Below are positions 26,351 through 35,425 of a stretch of 64,000 nt of DNA, piece after piece. The number at the start of each line of letters is the position of its first letter. Within the stretch, counting starts at the first letter, position 1. This stretch comes from HGM04593 sp045630965. Its GTDB lineage: Bacteria > Bacteroidota > Bacteroidia > Bacteroidales > Bacteroidaceae. Made by a program: the position numbers and the translations under genes. Location of the stretch: assembly GCA_045630965.1 (NCBI GenBank), contig JAZQTU010000042.1, positions 124,001 to 188,000 of the forward strand. Reading direction: 5' to 3'. The notes under the pieces are model-generated. The model saw only the letters and a program-made list of their open reading frames with translations. It made no database searches and had not been told where the DNA came from.

Positions 26351-29008
26351 TTTCACAAGAACCTTCTTGCCATTCATTATATATATACCACTCTTAAGAT
26401 TGTCGGTATCAGTTACACGTAATCCATTAAGGTTATATATTGCATCTACATTCTCTTTCTCAACAACAATATCCTCTATGGATGTATAATTGTATGAGCC
26501 GTTGATTGTAATATCCTTGTCAGGCATAATCGGATAGTCTCCAGTAGAGGTATTTTGGAGATATGCAGTCATATTCCAACCGGCAAATGGATAACCATTC
26601 GTATCAGCCACATAAGGAGCTATGATTCTTTTACCAGGAGTAAGCAACAGGGTCTTGTAAACTTCACCGTCAATCATATAGGTAACATAATTGTCATTGG
26701 TAACAAGATTCTCTATAAAGAAGAAATTTTTCCATTGATCTGCAGTCTTGTATGCATTAAGGTTTATTGAAGGCACATACAATTTACATTCAAAGATATT
26801 TATATCTTCAAGAGCCTGCGAACCACAAACAGGAGGCAATACAGCTCGACCGGTAATTTTTGTAATACCCGTACAGTCCGAGAATGCTTCTTCGCCTATC
26901 GTTGAGATATTGCTACCAAAAACGAAGTCGTTAAGGCTTGAGCAGCCGCTGAAAGCCCAGCGTCCGATTCTCTCGACGCCATCACCGACAACAGCAGACT
27001 CCAAACCACTACAGCCATAGAACTCATAATCGTAAATATCGCTTTCTACGTCTGTAATAACAACACTTTTCAAATATGTATTGCCACAGAATGGTGAAGT
27101 ATCCTTGCCAGCCTTGGACAAATAGGAAATCTTAGCACCGATATACAACGAGTTAAGAGGTGACTTGTCAAACAATTTAACACCAAGCGGTAAAATGGTT
27201 GTCCTATCATCAATAACAACATCGGCAAGTTTTGCACAATTTGCAAAAGCACTATCTTCTACCTGGGTTATACAAACAGGAATATTCAACTTAAGCAATG
27301 AACTACAACCATTAAAAGCCGATTTACCGATCTTACCGTTGTTTTTCAACGTCAAGCTACCAAGAGTACTATTATTGTAGAATGAATATGGCATAACATC
27401 TTCAACCTGCAAATCAACACCCTTGTATGAAACAAATTCATTGATAACAACATTATTTAAGCTGTTGTTTACATTATAATCAATAACGCAGCATTTGCGT
27501 TCCTGCATGTTAGAAGGTACGAAGATAGTTCCATCAATTTCAAAATTAGAGCTCAAGTATTGGAATATTACAACATTTTCCAATGCTGTATATTTGTTGT
27601 TTGCCACATAGTTTATTCTACCGCACAGACGTTCATAACCTTCAGGAGGTGTATTGGTAAGCCAAATGACTTTAGCAATATTACAACCTTCAAAAGCCTT
27701 TTCCTCAATCTTTTCAACCTTCGTAGAAACTGTCAAAGAATGGATGTTTGAACAGCCTGCAAATGCATTTTTACCGATAGTATAGCTGCTTCCTTCGTAA
27801 TTTTCAGGAAGAGACACTTGAGTAGCATTTCCTATATACGCCGTCAATATATATTTACCATTTTCTGTAGAGAAAATAAAATCTCCTGTAATTGTACCAT
27901 TTGCAGCATTCACGACCTTGTCGGCATAAAATGCTATGTATCCATTGCTGCTAGAACCTGATGAAATTGTCAAATTTGAGTTATTAATGACCGTTTTAAG
28001 AGAAGAGCATCCATAAAAGGCATCTGTTCCAATGCTTGTAACAGCAGATGGAATAGTAATGCCTGTAATGGTAGTATTATTCTTAAATAAATTTTCACCG
28101 ATAGAATAGCTTTCTCCATTACAATTTTCGGGTAATATTACATCAACATCAGTTCCTAGATAATAATAAAACAATATATTTCTGCCATTCTCCGTAATAA
28201 AACTGGATTTATCGACTTTGGTTACTTTATTACCATTCAGATATAAGAAACAGCTGCTGGACACGGGATTTCCACCTGTAGAAAATGCAATTTTACGCCA
28301 TGCTTGGTAGTCTGTTATATGTACTTCTTTCAATTTTTCACACTGACTAAAAGCGTATTCGCCTATTTGTGTAACACCTGTTCCAATTGTTATTTTTTCA
28401 AGGTTACTACATGAGTTAAAAGCTCTATCGCCTATACTTGTAACATTATCACCTATTACAACCTCCAAAAGTGAAGTTCTTTCATAAAATGCAAGTTTAG
28501 GTATCGTTTTACAATATAGTTCAACTTTTTTAAGAGAATAACATCCAACAAAACATCCCGTTCCTAAATAGGTTACACTGCTTGGTATTACTAGTTCCTC
28601 TAATGCTTTACAATTTTCAAAAGAATTATCATATATTTCTATAACACTATTAGGTATTATAAGATTTTTAAGATTACTACAATCTATAAATGCCCCATGC
28701 CAAATACGCTCAATACTATTAGGAAGTTCAATGTATTCAAGTTTTGGACATTCCCTAAAAGCATAGGAAGCTATATCTGTAACACTATATGTTGTACCAT
28801 TATAGATTACACTCTCCGGAATATTTATAGAGCCACTGTATTCACCATAAATCGCAAAATAACTATCTCCTTTATAAGAGACCTCAACTGTTTTATTTTT
28901 TGTACTGGTAACATTGTAACAAATGCCATCAATAACAAATTTCTGTGCATTTACTAATGTAGCAGAAAGCAACAAAAGAATAGTGAATAGATGTTTTAAT
29001 TTTATCAT
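26348..29008 (-). CDS. BspA-type leucine-rich repeat surface protein
   Basis: 886 residues. A signal peptide (MIKLKHLFTILLLLSATLVNAQ) is followed by many LRR_5 (BspA/TpLRR) repeats of about 23 residues with the pattern AFxxCxxLxxIxIPxSVxxIG (for example SYAFRECPKLEYIELPNSIE). Near the C-terminus are an InlB-like stretch (GYPFAGWNMTAYL) and a tail YNLNGLRV..LKSGIYIMNGKKVLVK-type, which resembles the type IX secretion/Por sorting domain. It is probably exported to the cell surface, where BspA proteins bind host matrix or other bacteria. The 5' half is noticeably richer in A and T than neighbouring genes. Confidence 0.88.
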   Translation of the reverse strand: MIKLKHLFTILLLLSATLVNAQKFVIDGICYNVTSTKNKTVEVSYKGDSYFAIYGEYSGSINIPESVIYNGTTYSVTDIASYAFRECPKLEYIELPNSIERIWHGAFIDCSNLKNLIIPNSVIEIYDNSFENCKALEELVIPSSVTYLGTGCFVGCYSLKKVELYCKTIPKLAFYERTSLLEVVIGDNVTSIGDRAFNSCSNLEKITIGTGVTQIGEYAFSQCEKLKEVHITDYQAWRKIAFSTGGNPVSSSCFLYLNGNKVTKVDKSSFITENGRNILFYYYLGTDVDVILPENCNGESYSIGENLFKNNTTITGITIPSAVTSIGTDAFYGCSSLKTVINNSNLTISSGSSSNGYIAFYADKVVNAANGTITGDFIFSTENGKYILTAYIGNATQVSLPENYEGSSYTIGKNAFAGCSNIHSLTVSTKVEKIEEKAFEGCNIAKVIWLTNTPPEGYERLCGRINYVANNKYTALENVVIFQYLSSNFEIDGTIFVPSNMQERKCCVIDYNVNNSLNNVVINEFVSYKGVDLQVEDVMPYSFYNNSTLGSLTLKNNGKIGKSAFNGCSSLLKLNIPVCITQVEDSAFANCAKLADVVIDDRTTILPLGVKLFDKSPLNSLYIGAKISYLSKAGKDTSPFCGNTYLKSVVITDVESDIYDYEFYGCSGLESAVVGDGVERIGRWAFSGCSSLNDFVFGSNISTIGEEAFSDCTGITKITGRAVLPPVCGSQALEDINIFECKLYVPSINLNAYKTADQWKNFFFIENLVTNDNYVTYMIDGEVYKTLLLTPGKRIIAPYVADTNGYPFAGWNMTAYLQNTSTGDYPIMPDKDITINGSYNYTSIEDIVVEKENVDAIYNLNGLRVTDTDNLKSGIYIMNGKKVLVK

Positions 29009-29047
29009 AAAATGTTTTTAAGTTTTTGTTTTGCTGAAAAATAAATG

Positions 29048-29055
29048 CAAAATTA
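29048..29055 (-). promoter_or_regulatory. Candidate -7 box of the BspA-like gene
   Basis: Minus strand reads TAATTTTG, exact consensus, about 40 nt before the ATG. No -33 element recognised. Confidence 0.45.
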
Positions 29056-29187
29056 CTAAAAAAACAACAATAATAATACATCATTCTATCAAATAAAGGT
29101 TCTCTTTTTGAAACTATTGCTAATGAATTAATAGTCATTAAGAAACAAACTGCATGACATCCATGTTATTTAGGAAAAACGATTCTT

Positions 29188-30906
29188 ATGCAGTGGATAA
29201 CAGATTTACTTCGTTCGCATCCCGAACTCGCAATCTATTTCACATTGGGGTTGGGATTTCTCATTGGCAAAATACACATAAAAGGCTTCAGTTTGGGTAT
29301 TGTCACAAGCGTATTGCTTGTTGGCGTTGTTATTGGACAACTCGATATTCCCATGACCGGTGCACTAAAACAGACAGCTTTTCTGATGTTCTTGTTTGCC
29401 ATAGGTTACAAAGTCGGCCCGCAGTTCTTTGCCGGACTAAAGAAAGAGGGCTTGCCACAGGTTCTGTTTGCCGTTGTAATGTGTGTATTCATTCTCATAA
29501 GCACATGGCTTATTGCTCTTGCCATGGGTTATAATGCCGGTGAAGCAGCCGGTCTGCTATCGGGTTCACAAACAATAAGTGCCGTGATTGGTGTTGCTGA
29601 TGACACTATACGAGGGCTTAATATCTCTGATGGCGACAAACAGAAAATGCTTGATATAATACCCGTTGCTTATGCTGTCACATATATTTTTGGTACAGCC
29701 GGGTCGGCATGGATCTTGTCAAAACTCGGTCCAAAGATGCTTGGCGGTATGGAAAAGGTCAAAGCAGCATGCAAAGAGTTGGAAAACAGTATGGGTAAGG
29801 ACGAAAGCGACAAACCCGGAGTGTTTGGAGCAAAACGTGAGGTTGAGTTCAGAAGCTACAAGACAGAAAACGAGTGGTTCAAAAGCGGGCGTAAGGTTGA
29901 GGAACTTGAACGTCTCTTCAGCCAGCAAGGTAAAAGACTGTTCGTTGAACGAATACGTAAAGGAAACAACATAATCGATGATGTACGTAGCAAAGAGGTC
30001 TTACGGTTGGGCGACGAGGTTGTACTCAGTGGTAGATATGAATACACCATAGGCGAAGAGAAATGGATTGGTCATGAGGTGGACGACAACGAGCTGTTGA
30101 GTTTTCCTGTAATGATGATAAAGACAACTGTTGCAGGGAAGAGCCGCAAGCGCCCATTTACCATGAACGGAAAGAGCATTGCCGAGCTGCGTGCGCAACC
30201 GTTCATGCATGGTGTGAGTATACAGCGCGTAAGGCGCATGGGAGTCAATATCCCGGTGCTACCCGGCACGAAGCTCGACAGTGGCGATGTGCTTGAGCTT
30301 GTAGGAAAGAAGATTGATGTTATGCAGGCTGCAAAAGATATTGGATACCCCGATCCTGCTACGAACGAAACTGATATTATCTTTATGTCGTTCGGTATTC
30401 TTATTGGTGCAGTCATAGGCACGCTGACACTACATATAAAAGGTATCCCATTGAGCCTTAGCAGCAGCGGTGGCGCACTGATTGCCGGACTTGTTTTCGG
30501 TTGGTGGCGCGCACACCACCCCACAATGGGTGCAATACCCGATGCTGCGCTATGGGTTTTCAATAATTTAGGACTTAATATTTTCATTGCCATAATAGGT
30601 ATTTCGGCTGGACCGGGATTTATAGAAGGATTCAAAGAAGCCGGTTTGTCACTGTTCATTGCCGGTATATTGGCTACAGCACTGCCGTTGCTTTTCGGTA
30701 TTTTCATCGCTTCGCGTTGGTTCAAGTTCCACCCTGCAATAGCACTCGGCTGCTGTGCAGGAGCAAGAACCACGACAGCAGCCATAGGCGCAATACAAGA
30801 GACACTCGGAAGCGAGACTCCGGCACTCGGATACACCGTAACGTATGCCGTTGGAAATACTCTGCTCATTCTTTGGGGCGTATTCATCACGTTGATGGTT
30901 TCATGA
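29188..30906 (+). CDS. aspT: Aspartate:alanine antiporter
   Basis: 572 residues. Two membrane domains (about residues 1-185 and 395-572) flank a cytoplasmic region with two TrkA-C-type domains (FVERIRKGNNIIDDV and MHGVSIQRVRRMG). This is the arrangement of the AAEx/AspT family. GLLSGSQTISAVIG and GCCAGARTTTAAIG are paired motifs in the two halves. It exchanges external aspartate for internal alanine, an electrogenic swap. The gene lies 16 nt before aspD, which makes the alanine, so the pair forms a decarboxylation cycle that generates proton motive force. Confidence 0.92.
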   Translation: MQWITDLLRSHPELAIYFTLGLGFLIGKIHIKGFSLGIVTSVLLVGVVIGQLDIPMTGALKQTAFLMFLFAIGYKVGPQFFAGLKKEGLPQVLFAVVMCVFILISTWLIALAMGYNAGEAAGLLSGSQTISAVIGVADDTIRGLNISDGDKQKMLDIIPVAYAVTYIFGTAGSAWILSKLGPKMLGGMEKVKAACKELENSMGKDESDKPGVFGAKREVEFRSYKTENEWFKSGRKVEELERLFSQQGKRLFVERIRKGNNIIDDVRSKEVLRLGDEVVLSGRYEYTIGEEKWIGHEVDDNELLSFPVMMIKTTVAGKSRKRPFTMNGKSIAELRAQPFMHGVSIQRVRRMGVNIPVLPGTKLDSGDVLELVGKKIDVMQAAKDIGYPDPATNETDIIFMSFGILIGAVIGTLTLHIKGIPLSLSSSGGALIAGLVFGWWRAHHPTMGAIPDAALWVFNNLGLNIFIAIIGISAGPGFIEGFKEAGLSLFIAGILATALPLLFGIFIASRWFKFHPAIALGCCAGARTTTAAIGAIQETLGSETPALGYTVTYAVGNTLLILWGVFITLMVS

Positions 30907-30922
30907 TGTAATATATATTGAT

Positions 30923-32584
30923 ATGGATAAATTATTGAGCGACCACAGCAAGGTCAAATCGTTTGAGAGAGAAATGGATAGAATTAGCCCTTTTGAGCTA
31001 AAGAACAGGCTTATAGAACTTGCCGATGAGAGCATAAAGAAAAGCACTCGTGCCATGCTTAACGCAGGTCGTGGTAACCCAAACTGGATTGCAACCGTTC
31101 CACGCGAAGCTTTCTTTGCTCTCGGCAAGTTCGGGCTTTCCGAAGCACGCCGCAATTGGGAATGTGAGGAGGGGCTTGCTGGTATTCCGCAAAAGGATGG
31201 CATTGCCACACGGTTCGCCGATTTCCTCAAGAGAAATACAAAGGAACCGGGCACAGCATTCCTTGAGAAATGCTACCGTTACATGGTTGAGGAACATGAC
31301 TGCAAGCCCGACGAGCTTATACATGAGTGGGCCGAAGGTGTCATGGGCAACCAATACCCTGTCCCCGACAGGATACTAGAGCATACTGAACTTGCTGTAC
31401 GCGACTACATGGCTCAGGAACTTTACAATGGACGCCCTCCACAAGGTGAGATTGACCTTTTTGCAACAGAAGGAGGAACTGCTGCAATGTGTTACATTTT
31501 CGACAGCCTGCAACAGAACAGGTTGCTTGAACGTGGCGACCAGGTGGCACTGATGACGCCTGTATTCACTCCGTATATTGAAATCCCCAAGCTGTACCGT
31601 TACAATTACAAGGTGACGGAAATTCCGGCGAATGTGACAACGTACGACGACCTGCACCTGTGGCAATACAGCGACAAGGATGTGAACAAGCTGCGTGACA
31701 CGTCGTACAAGGCGCTGTTCATAGTAAACCCCAGCAACCCACCAAGCTACATGATTGCGCCCGAAACAGTTGAGATGCTCGTTGACATTGTGGAACGCTG
31801 GAACCCGAACCTCATGATCATTACCGATGATGTGTATGCCACATATGTAGGCGGTTACCAGTCACTCATGGCAAGGTTGCCGCACAATACAATATGTGTA
31901 TATTCATTCTCAAAATATTTCGGTGCAACAGGATGGCGCACAGCCGTGATAGCGATGCACCGTGACAACATATTCGACAGCATGCTCAAGCGCCTGCCAC
32001 GCAAGCGTATTGGCGAGCTGCAGCAGCGTTACGGAAGTATCAGGAACGATGTGGAGAAGATGCGTTTCATAGACCGCATGGTTGCCGACAGCCGTCAGGT
32101 GGCACTGAACCACACAGCCGGGCTTTCGCTACCGCAACAGATACAGATGACACTGTTTGCACTCTACTCCATAATTGACAAACGTGAAGGAGACAGGTTC
32201 AAGGAGAAGATGCACAGCATTATTCAGCAACGCCTCGAAGCTCTGTGGACAAGCATGGGATTTACTCTGCTGCCCGACCCTTTGCGTGCCGGGTATTACT
32301 CTGAAATTGACATGCTCGTGTGGGCAAAACGCTATTACGGGAATGACTTTGTCGACTGGCTCAAGCTCAACTACAGTCCACTCGATGTAGTGTTCCGCCT
32401 TGCGACTGAGACATCACTCGTGGTGCTAAACGGTGGAGGGTTCGACGGCCCGGAATGGAGCATACGCGTATCGCTTGCCAACCTTAAAACAGAGGATTAT
32501 AAAATCATAGGCAAGCATGTAAGGGAGATTCTCGACTCGTATGCCGACCGTTGGAAAAAGAGCCTGCCGGTTGAATTATCGTAA
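30923..32584 (+). CDS. aspD: Aspartate 4-decarboxylase (PLP)
   Basis: 553 residues, fold-type I PLP enzyme of the AspD/aminotransferase family. GRGNPNWIA near residue 49, the PLP Asp region NLMIITDDVYATY and the Schiff-base Lys in YSFSKYFGATGWR are visible. The length (about 530-550) matches bifunctional aspartate transaminase/aspartate 4-decarboxylase. It converts L-aspartate to L-alanine and CO2, consuming a cytoplasmic proton. Partner of the adjacent AspT. A hairpin terminator follows 17 nt after the stop. Confidence 0.93.
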   Translation: MDKLLSDHSKVKSFEREMDRISPFELKNRLIELADESIKKSTRAMLNAGRGNPNWIATVPREAFFALGKFGLSEARRNWECEEGLAGIPQKDGIATRFADFLKRNTKEPGTAFLEKCYRYMVEEHDCKPDELIHEWAEGVMGNQYPVPDRILEHTELAVRDYMAQELYNGRPPQGEIDLFATEGGTAAMCYIFDSLQQNRLLERGDQVALMTPVFTPYIEIPKLYRYNYKVTEIPANVTTYDDLHLWQYSDKDVNKLRDTSYKALFIVNPSNPPSYMIAPETVEMLVDIVERWNPNLMIITDDVYATYVGGYQSLMARLPHNTICVYSFSKYFGATGWRTAVIAMHRDNIFDSMLKRLPRKRIGELQQRYGSIRNDVEKMRFIDRMVADSRQVALNHTAGLSLPQQIQMTLFALYSIIDKREGDRFKEKMHSIIQQRLEALWTSMGFTLLPDPLRAGYYSEIDMLVWAKRYYGNDFVDWLKLNYSPLDVVFRLATETSLVVLNGGGFDGPEWSIRVSLANLKTEDYKIIGKHVREILDSYADRWKKSLPVELS

Positions 32585-32600
32585 AGTTTTTTACCATATC

Positions 32601-32639
32601 ACAGAAACAGCCCCCAAGTTTTTTGGAAGCTGTTTCTGT
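32601..32639. terminator. Bidirectional terminator between aspD and the OPT gene
   Basis: Outer stem of 11 bp (ACAGAAACAGC and complement), a 2x2 internal mismatch, then a 4-bp CCAA/TTGG stem around a T-rich loop. It sits in the 74-nt gap between convergent genes. Confidence 0.75.
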
Positions 32640-32658
32640 AAATTATAATTTGGAAGTA

Positions 32659-34644
32659 TTACTTCACCTTCATACTTGCCTTGACAAGATATATAATGAG
32701 CAATGCATATGCAGCCAATGATGCTATCTCACTCAATGGGTTTGCAACCCATGCATCGTTCATCACATTAATGCCGCCAAAACGCATAGCAGCACTTACA
32801 ACACCCATGAGTGCACCTCCGGCGATAAATCCTGATGCAAGCAAGGTACATTTTTCGCCACGCTGGTTATTCAGTTCACTATCCTTGCTGCGTGATGTAA
32901 CATACCAGTTGATTGCACCTCCTACAAGCAAAGGCAAGTTAAGTTCAAGAGGAATGAACATACCAAGCGCAAATGCAAGCGCAGGAACCTTGAAGAATGT
33001 AAGCAGCAATGCCAGCAATGCACCTATGCCATACAGCAACCAGGGTGCACCCACACCATTCATCAATGGGTCAATCACCGCTGCCATGGCGTTAGCCTGA
33101 GGAGCAGCGAGGTCACCACTTGTAAAGCCATATGTCTTGTTCAATATCATTATCACTCCTGCAACTGTTGCTGCAGAAACAAGTGTTCCCAAGAACTTCC
33201 ATGTCTGCTGTTTTGCAGGTGTACTACCGAGCCAGTAGCCTATTTTCAAGTCGGTGATGAAACCGCCGGCCATTGAGAGCGCTGTACAAACTACACCACC
33301 CATGATGAGTGCGGCAACCATGCCCGAAGAGCCTTTGAGACCGACCGCCACCATAACAACCGATGCAAGGATAAGTGTCATCAATGTCATGCCCGAAACA
33401 GGGTTTGAACCTACAATGGCAATGGCGTTGGCTGCTACGGTAGTAAAGAGGAATGAGATTACTGCCACAAGAAGAACTGCAACAATGCTATGCAACCAGT
33501 TTCCCTGCATTACATCGAAAACAAAGAATGCGAGCACCATAAGAAGAGTAAACACAGAACCGAAGATAACCACCTTCATTGAAAGGTCCTTTTCGGTACG
33601 CTTTACAGCTGTAGCATCCTTTTTACCGCCCAATTCGCGTGATGCAAGGCCAACAGCACTCTTTATTATGCCCCATGACTTGAATATACCTATAATACCG
33701 GCCATTGCTATACCACCGATACCAATGCTCTTGGCATACTCCTTGAAGATGACTTCAGGAGCCATTTCCCCTACTGTTTCTGTTATTGCAGGGTTCCACA
33801 TGTTAAGCACTGCATCACCAAAAACGAGGTTCATACCGGGTATTATAAGCAACCACACTGCGAGCGAGCCGGCACAGATAATGGCTGCATACTTGAGACC
33901 GATAATACATCCCAAACCAAGCACGGCTGCACCGGTGTTTATCTTCAACACCAATTTTGCCTTGTCGGCAAGCAGTTCACCCCATGAGCAGACGCGTGTT
34001 GTCACGTTCTCGTTCCACCAGCCGAATGTAGCAACAATGAAATCGTATATACCGCCAATAACTGCCGCAATGAGCAGAGGCTTTGCCTGGCTACCACCCT
34101 TTTCACCAGACACCAGCACCTGTGTACTTGCAGTTGCCTCGGGGAAAGGATATTCACCATGCTTCTCCTTTACAAAATACTTGCGGAAAGGAATAAGGAA
34201 CAATATTCCAAGTATACCTCCAAGCAACGAACTGATGAACATCTGCATGAAATTCACTGTCATTTCGGGATATTTGCTTTGCAGAATATACAACGCCGGC
34301 AAAGTGAATATTGCACCGGCGACAATTACACCTGAACATGCACCGATAGACTGGATAATAACATTCTCACCAAGAGCATTCTTGCGTTTGGCAAGTGTTG
34401 ACATACCCACGGCAATGATAGCGATGGGAATGGCAGCTTCAAACACCTGGCCCACCTTAAGACCAAGATAGGCTGCCGCTGCAGAAAACAGCACTGCCAT
34501 AGCAATACCCCATGAAACCGACCAGAAGTTCACCTCGGGATAAACCTTGTCGGGGGACATCAATGGGCGGTACTCCTCACCTTCATTCAATGGACGGAAG
34601 GCATTCTCGGGCAAACCCGTAGATTTTTCATTTTCCTGTTTCAT
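32659..34644 (-). CDS. OPT family oligopeptide transporter
   Basis: 661 residues with about 15 membrane segments. The N-terminal EEYRPLMSPDKVYPEVNFWSVSWGI-type start, GLKVGQVFEAAIPIAIIAVG and YPFPEATASTQVLVSG are characteristic of the bacterial OPT family, as is GVGAPWLLYGIGALLAL. It likely imports peptides or metal-peptide complexes; the substrate is not deducible. A long cytoplasmic loop holds VGLASRELGGKKDATAVKRTEKD. Monocistronic; its -7 box overlaps the first copy of the upstream repeat. Confidence 0.88.
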   Translation of the reverse strand: MKQENEKSTGLPENAFRPLNEGEEYRPLMSPDKVYPEVNFWSVSWGIAMAVLFSAAAAYLGLKVGQVFEAAIPIAIIAVGMSTLAKRKNALGENVIIQSIGACSGVIVAGAIFTLPALYILQSKYPEMTVNFMQMFISSLLGGILGILFLIPFRKYFVKEKHGEYPFPEATASTQVLVSGEKGGSQAKPLLIAAVIGGIYDFIVATFGWWNENVTTRVCSWGELLADKAKLVLKINTGAAVLGLGCIIGLKYAAIICAGSLAVWLLIIPGMNLVFGDAVLNMWNPAITETVGEMAPEVIFKEYAKSIGIGGIAMAGIIGIFKSWGIIKSAVGLASRELGGKKDATAVKRTEKDLSMKVVIFGSVFTLLMVLAFFVFDVMQGNWLHSIVAVLLVAVISFLFTTVAANAIAIVGSNPVSGMTLMTLILASVVMVAVGLKGSSGMVAALIMGGVVCTALSMAGGFITDLKIGYWLGSTPAKQQTWKFLGTLVSAATVAGVIMILNKTYGFTSGDLAAPQANAMAAVIDPLMNGVGAPWLLYGIGALLALLLTFFKVPALAFALGMFIPLELNLPLLVGGAINWYVTSRSKDSELNNQRGEKCTLLASGFIAGGALMGVVSAAMRFGGINVMNDAWVANPLSEIASLAAYALLIIYLVKASMKVK

Positions 34645-34678
34645 TATTATTTAATTTTATGTTAATTGCATCATTTTG

Positions 34679-34686
34679 CAAAAATA
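34679..34686 (-). promoter_or_regulatory. Candidate -7 box of the OPT gene
   Basis: Minus strand reads TATTTTTG, exact TAnnTTTG, 35 nt before the ATG. It overlaps the first bases of the 52-bp repeat copy, so the repeat occupies the -33 region and upstream area. Confidence 0.45.
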
Positions 34687-34731
34687 GTAACAAACGAGCG
34701 AGAAACATAAAGTTTACTTTAATGTTTTTCA
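34680..34731 (+). repeat. Intergenic repeat unit, copy 1 (52 bp)
   Basis: Unit beginning AAAAATAG, then ACAAACGAGCGAG, an imperfect palindrome around AAAGTTTACTTT, ending TTTTTCA. It is followed by CAGCGAGTG and AATTTTCG. Identical to copy 2 except one base. Confidence 0.85.
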
Positions 34732-34764
34732 CAGCGAGTGCAGTAAATTTTCGAGATTTAACTC

Positions 34765-34816
34765 AAAAATAGCAACAAACGAGCGAGAAACATAAAGTTT
34801 ACTTTAATGTTTTTCA
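34765..34816 (+). repeat. Intergenic repeat unit, copy 2 (52 bp)
   Basis: Direct repeat of 34680-34731 with one substitution (T to C at the ninth position), offset 85 bp. It lacks the CAGCGAGTG tail of copy 1. Confidence 0.85.
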
Positions 34817-34916
34817 AATAGGATTAAAAATAATAATGTAAATCAAGGAAGTTTAGTGCGGTTTTCCACCAGTATTGGTAATTCCAAAAGAGGAACCGGC
34901 ACCGATGAAATCACAG

Positions 34917-35035
34917 CAAACAACCGATAAAACAGAGGGTAAGAATGGGGATTGTTTGAGCGTTTGTGCCATACGATGCTGTTTATGCGTGAAGCGAGTT
35001 GCCCCATTCCCTATGTTTTAGCGAATAGTTGTTTG
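34917..35035. other. Long imperfect hairpin, possible structured RNA
   Basis: The gap 34645-35425 has no credible gene. Within it, CAAACAAC (34917-34924), TAAAACA (34928-34934), AGGG (34936-34939) and GAATGGGG (34943-34950) pair in order with CCCCATTC (35002-35009), CCCT, TGTTTTA (35014-35020) and GTTGTTTG (35028-35035), leaving a loop of about 51 nt. This ordered set of paired blocks over 119 nt suggests a folded transcript or a decayed inverted-repeat element. No promoter or RNA family was recognised. Confidence 0.45.
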
Positions 35036-35041
35036 TGAATA

Positions 35042-35093
35042 GTAACAGCCGACTGAATTATGTTGCTTGCAACTCATGAGCCAAGGCTGTTAC
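35042..35093. other. Nested hairpin
   Basis: Outer stem GTAACAGCC (35042-35050) with GGCTGTTAC (35085-35093) encloses an inner GTTGC-TT-GCAAC stem. It follows directly on the long hairpin. Confidence 0.45.
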
Positions 35094-35123
35094 GACTGAT
35101 TTTTACGAGTGCCGGGGCTTTTC

Positions 35124-35146
35124 GTTCTTTTGGCTGCCAAAAGAAC
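35124..35146. other. 11-bp palindrome in gene-free stretch
   Basis: GTTCTTTTGGC, T, GCCAAAAGAAC. It is a near-continuous palindrome in the non-coding region before trmN6. No gene depends on it in an obvious way, so terminator, repeat and protein-binding roles are all open. Confidence 0.4.
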
Positions 35147-35300
35147 AATAAAGAAAGACTTGAAGCAGAATACATGTCAATGTATTAAGGTTAAAAACCA
35201 CCACACAATACAAAAGGATAGGCGAACCCAACCCCTACAATTGACTTAAAATTCCTAAGCGCAATAAGAAAGTGATGTTTGCCTGCTGCGATTTTTCAAA

Positions 35301-35339
35301 TACTCGCTGTAAAATATTAAAGTAAATCTCATATTTCAC
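35301..35339 (-). repeat. Diverged inverted copy of the 52-bp repeat
   Basis: The minus strand carries TTTACTTTAATATTTTACAG then CGAGTA, matching the core and CAGCGAGTG tail of the repeat at 34680 with several changes. It makes a third copy in opposite orientation within the same gap. Confidence 0.6.
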
Positions 35340-35372
35340 TAGCTTAATTACAAAATTATAATCACACAATTG

Positions 35373-35404
35373 TTTGCCCATTTACTACATTTGGAATAAT
35401 TTTG
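35373..35404 (+). promoter_or_regulatory. Promoter of trmN6
   Basis: TTTG at 35373-35376, a 20-nt spacer, TAATTTTG at 35397-35404. Both boxes match the Bacteroidetes consensus exactly. The predicted start is about 15 nt before the ATG at 35426. Confidence 0.75.
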
Positions 35405-35425
35405 CAATGTTAAAAAAAGCAACTG

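Noticed and set aside
33254..34471. 405-codon open frame antisense to the OPT transporter
   Set aside because: It lies wholly within a strongly supported membrane-protein gene; such frames are mirror artefacts of codon bias, and the product is Thr/Pro/Ala-rich with no recognisable domain.
34680..34816. Start of a CRISPR array
   Set aside because: Only two direct copies with a 33-bp interval, internal imperfect palindrome, no further spacers and no cas genes; it fits an interspersed repeat family.
34917..35035. 6S RNA
   Set aside because: A long hairpin with a large loop is suggestive, but no conserved 6S features or promoter could be identified, so only a generic structured-element call is made.
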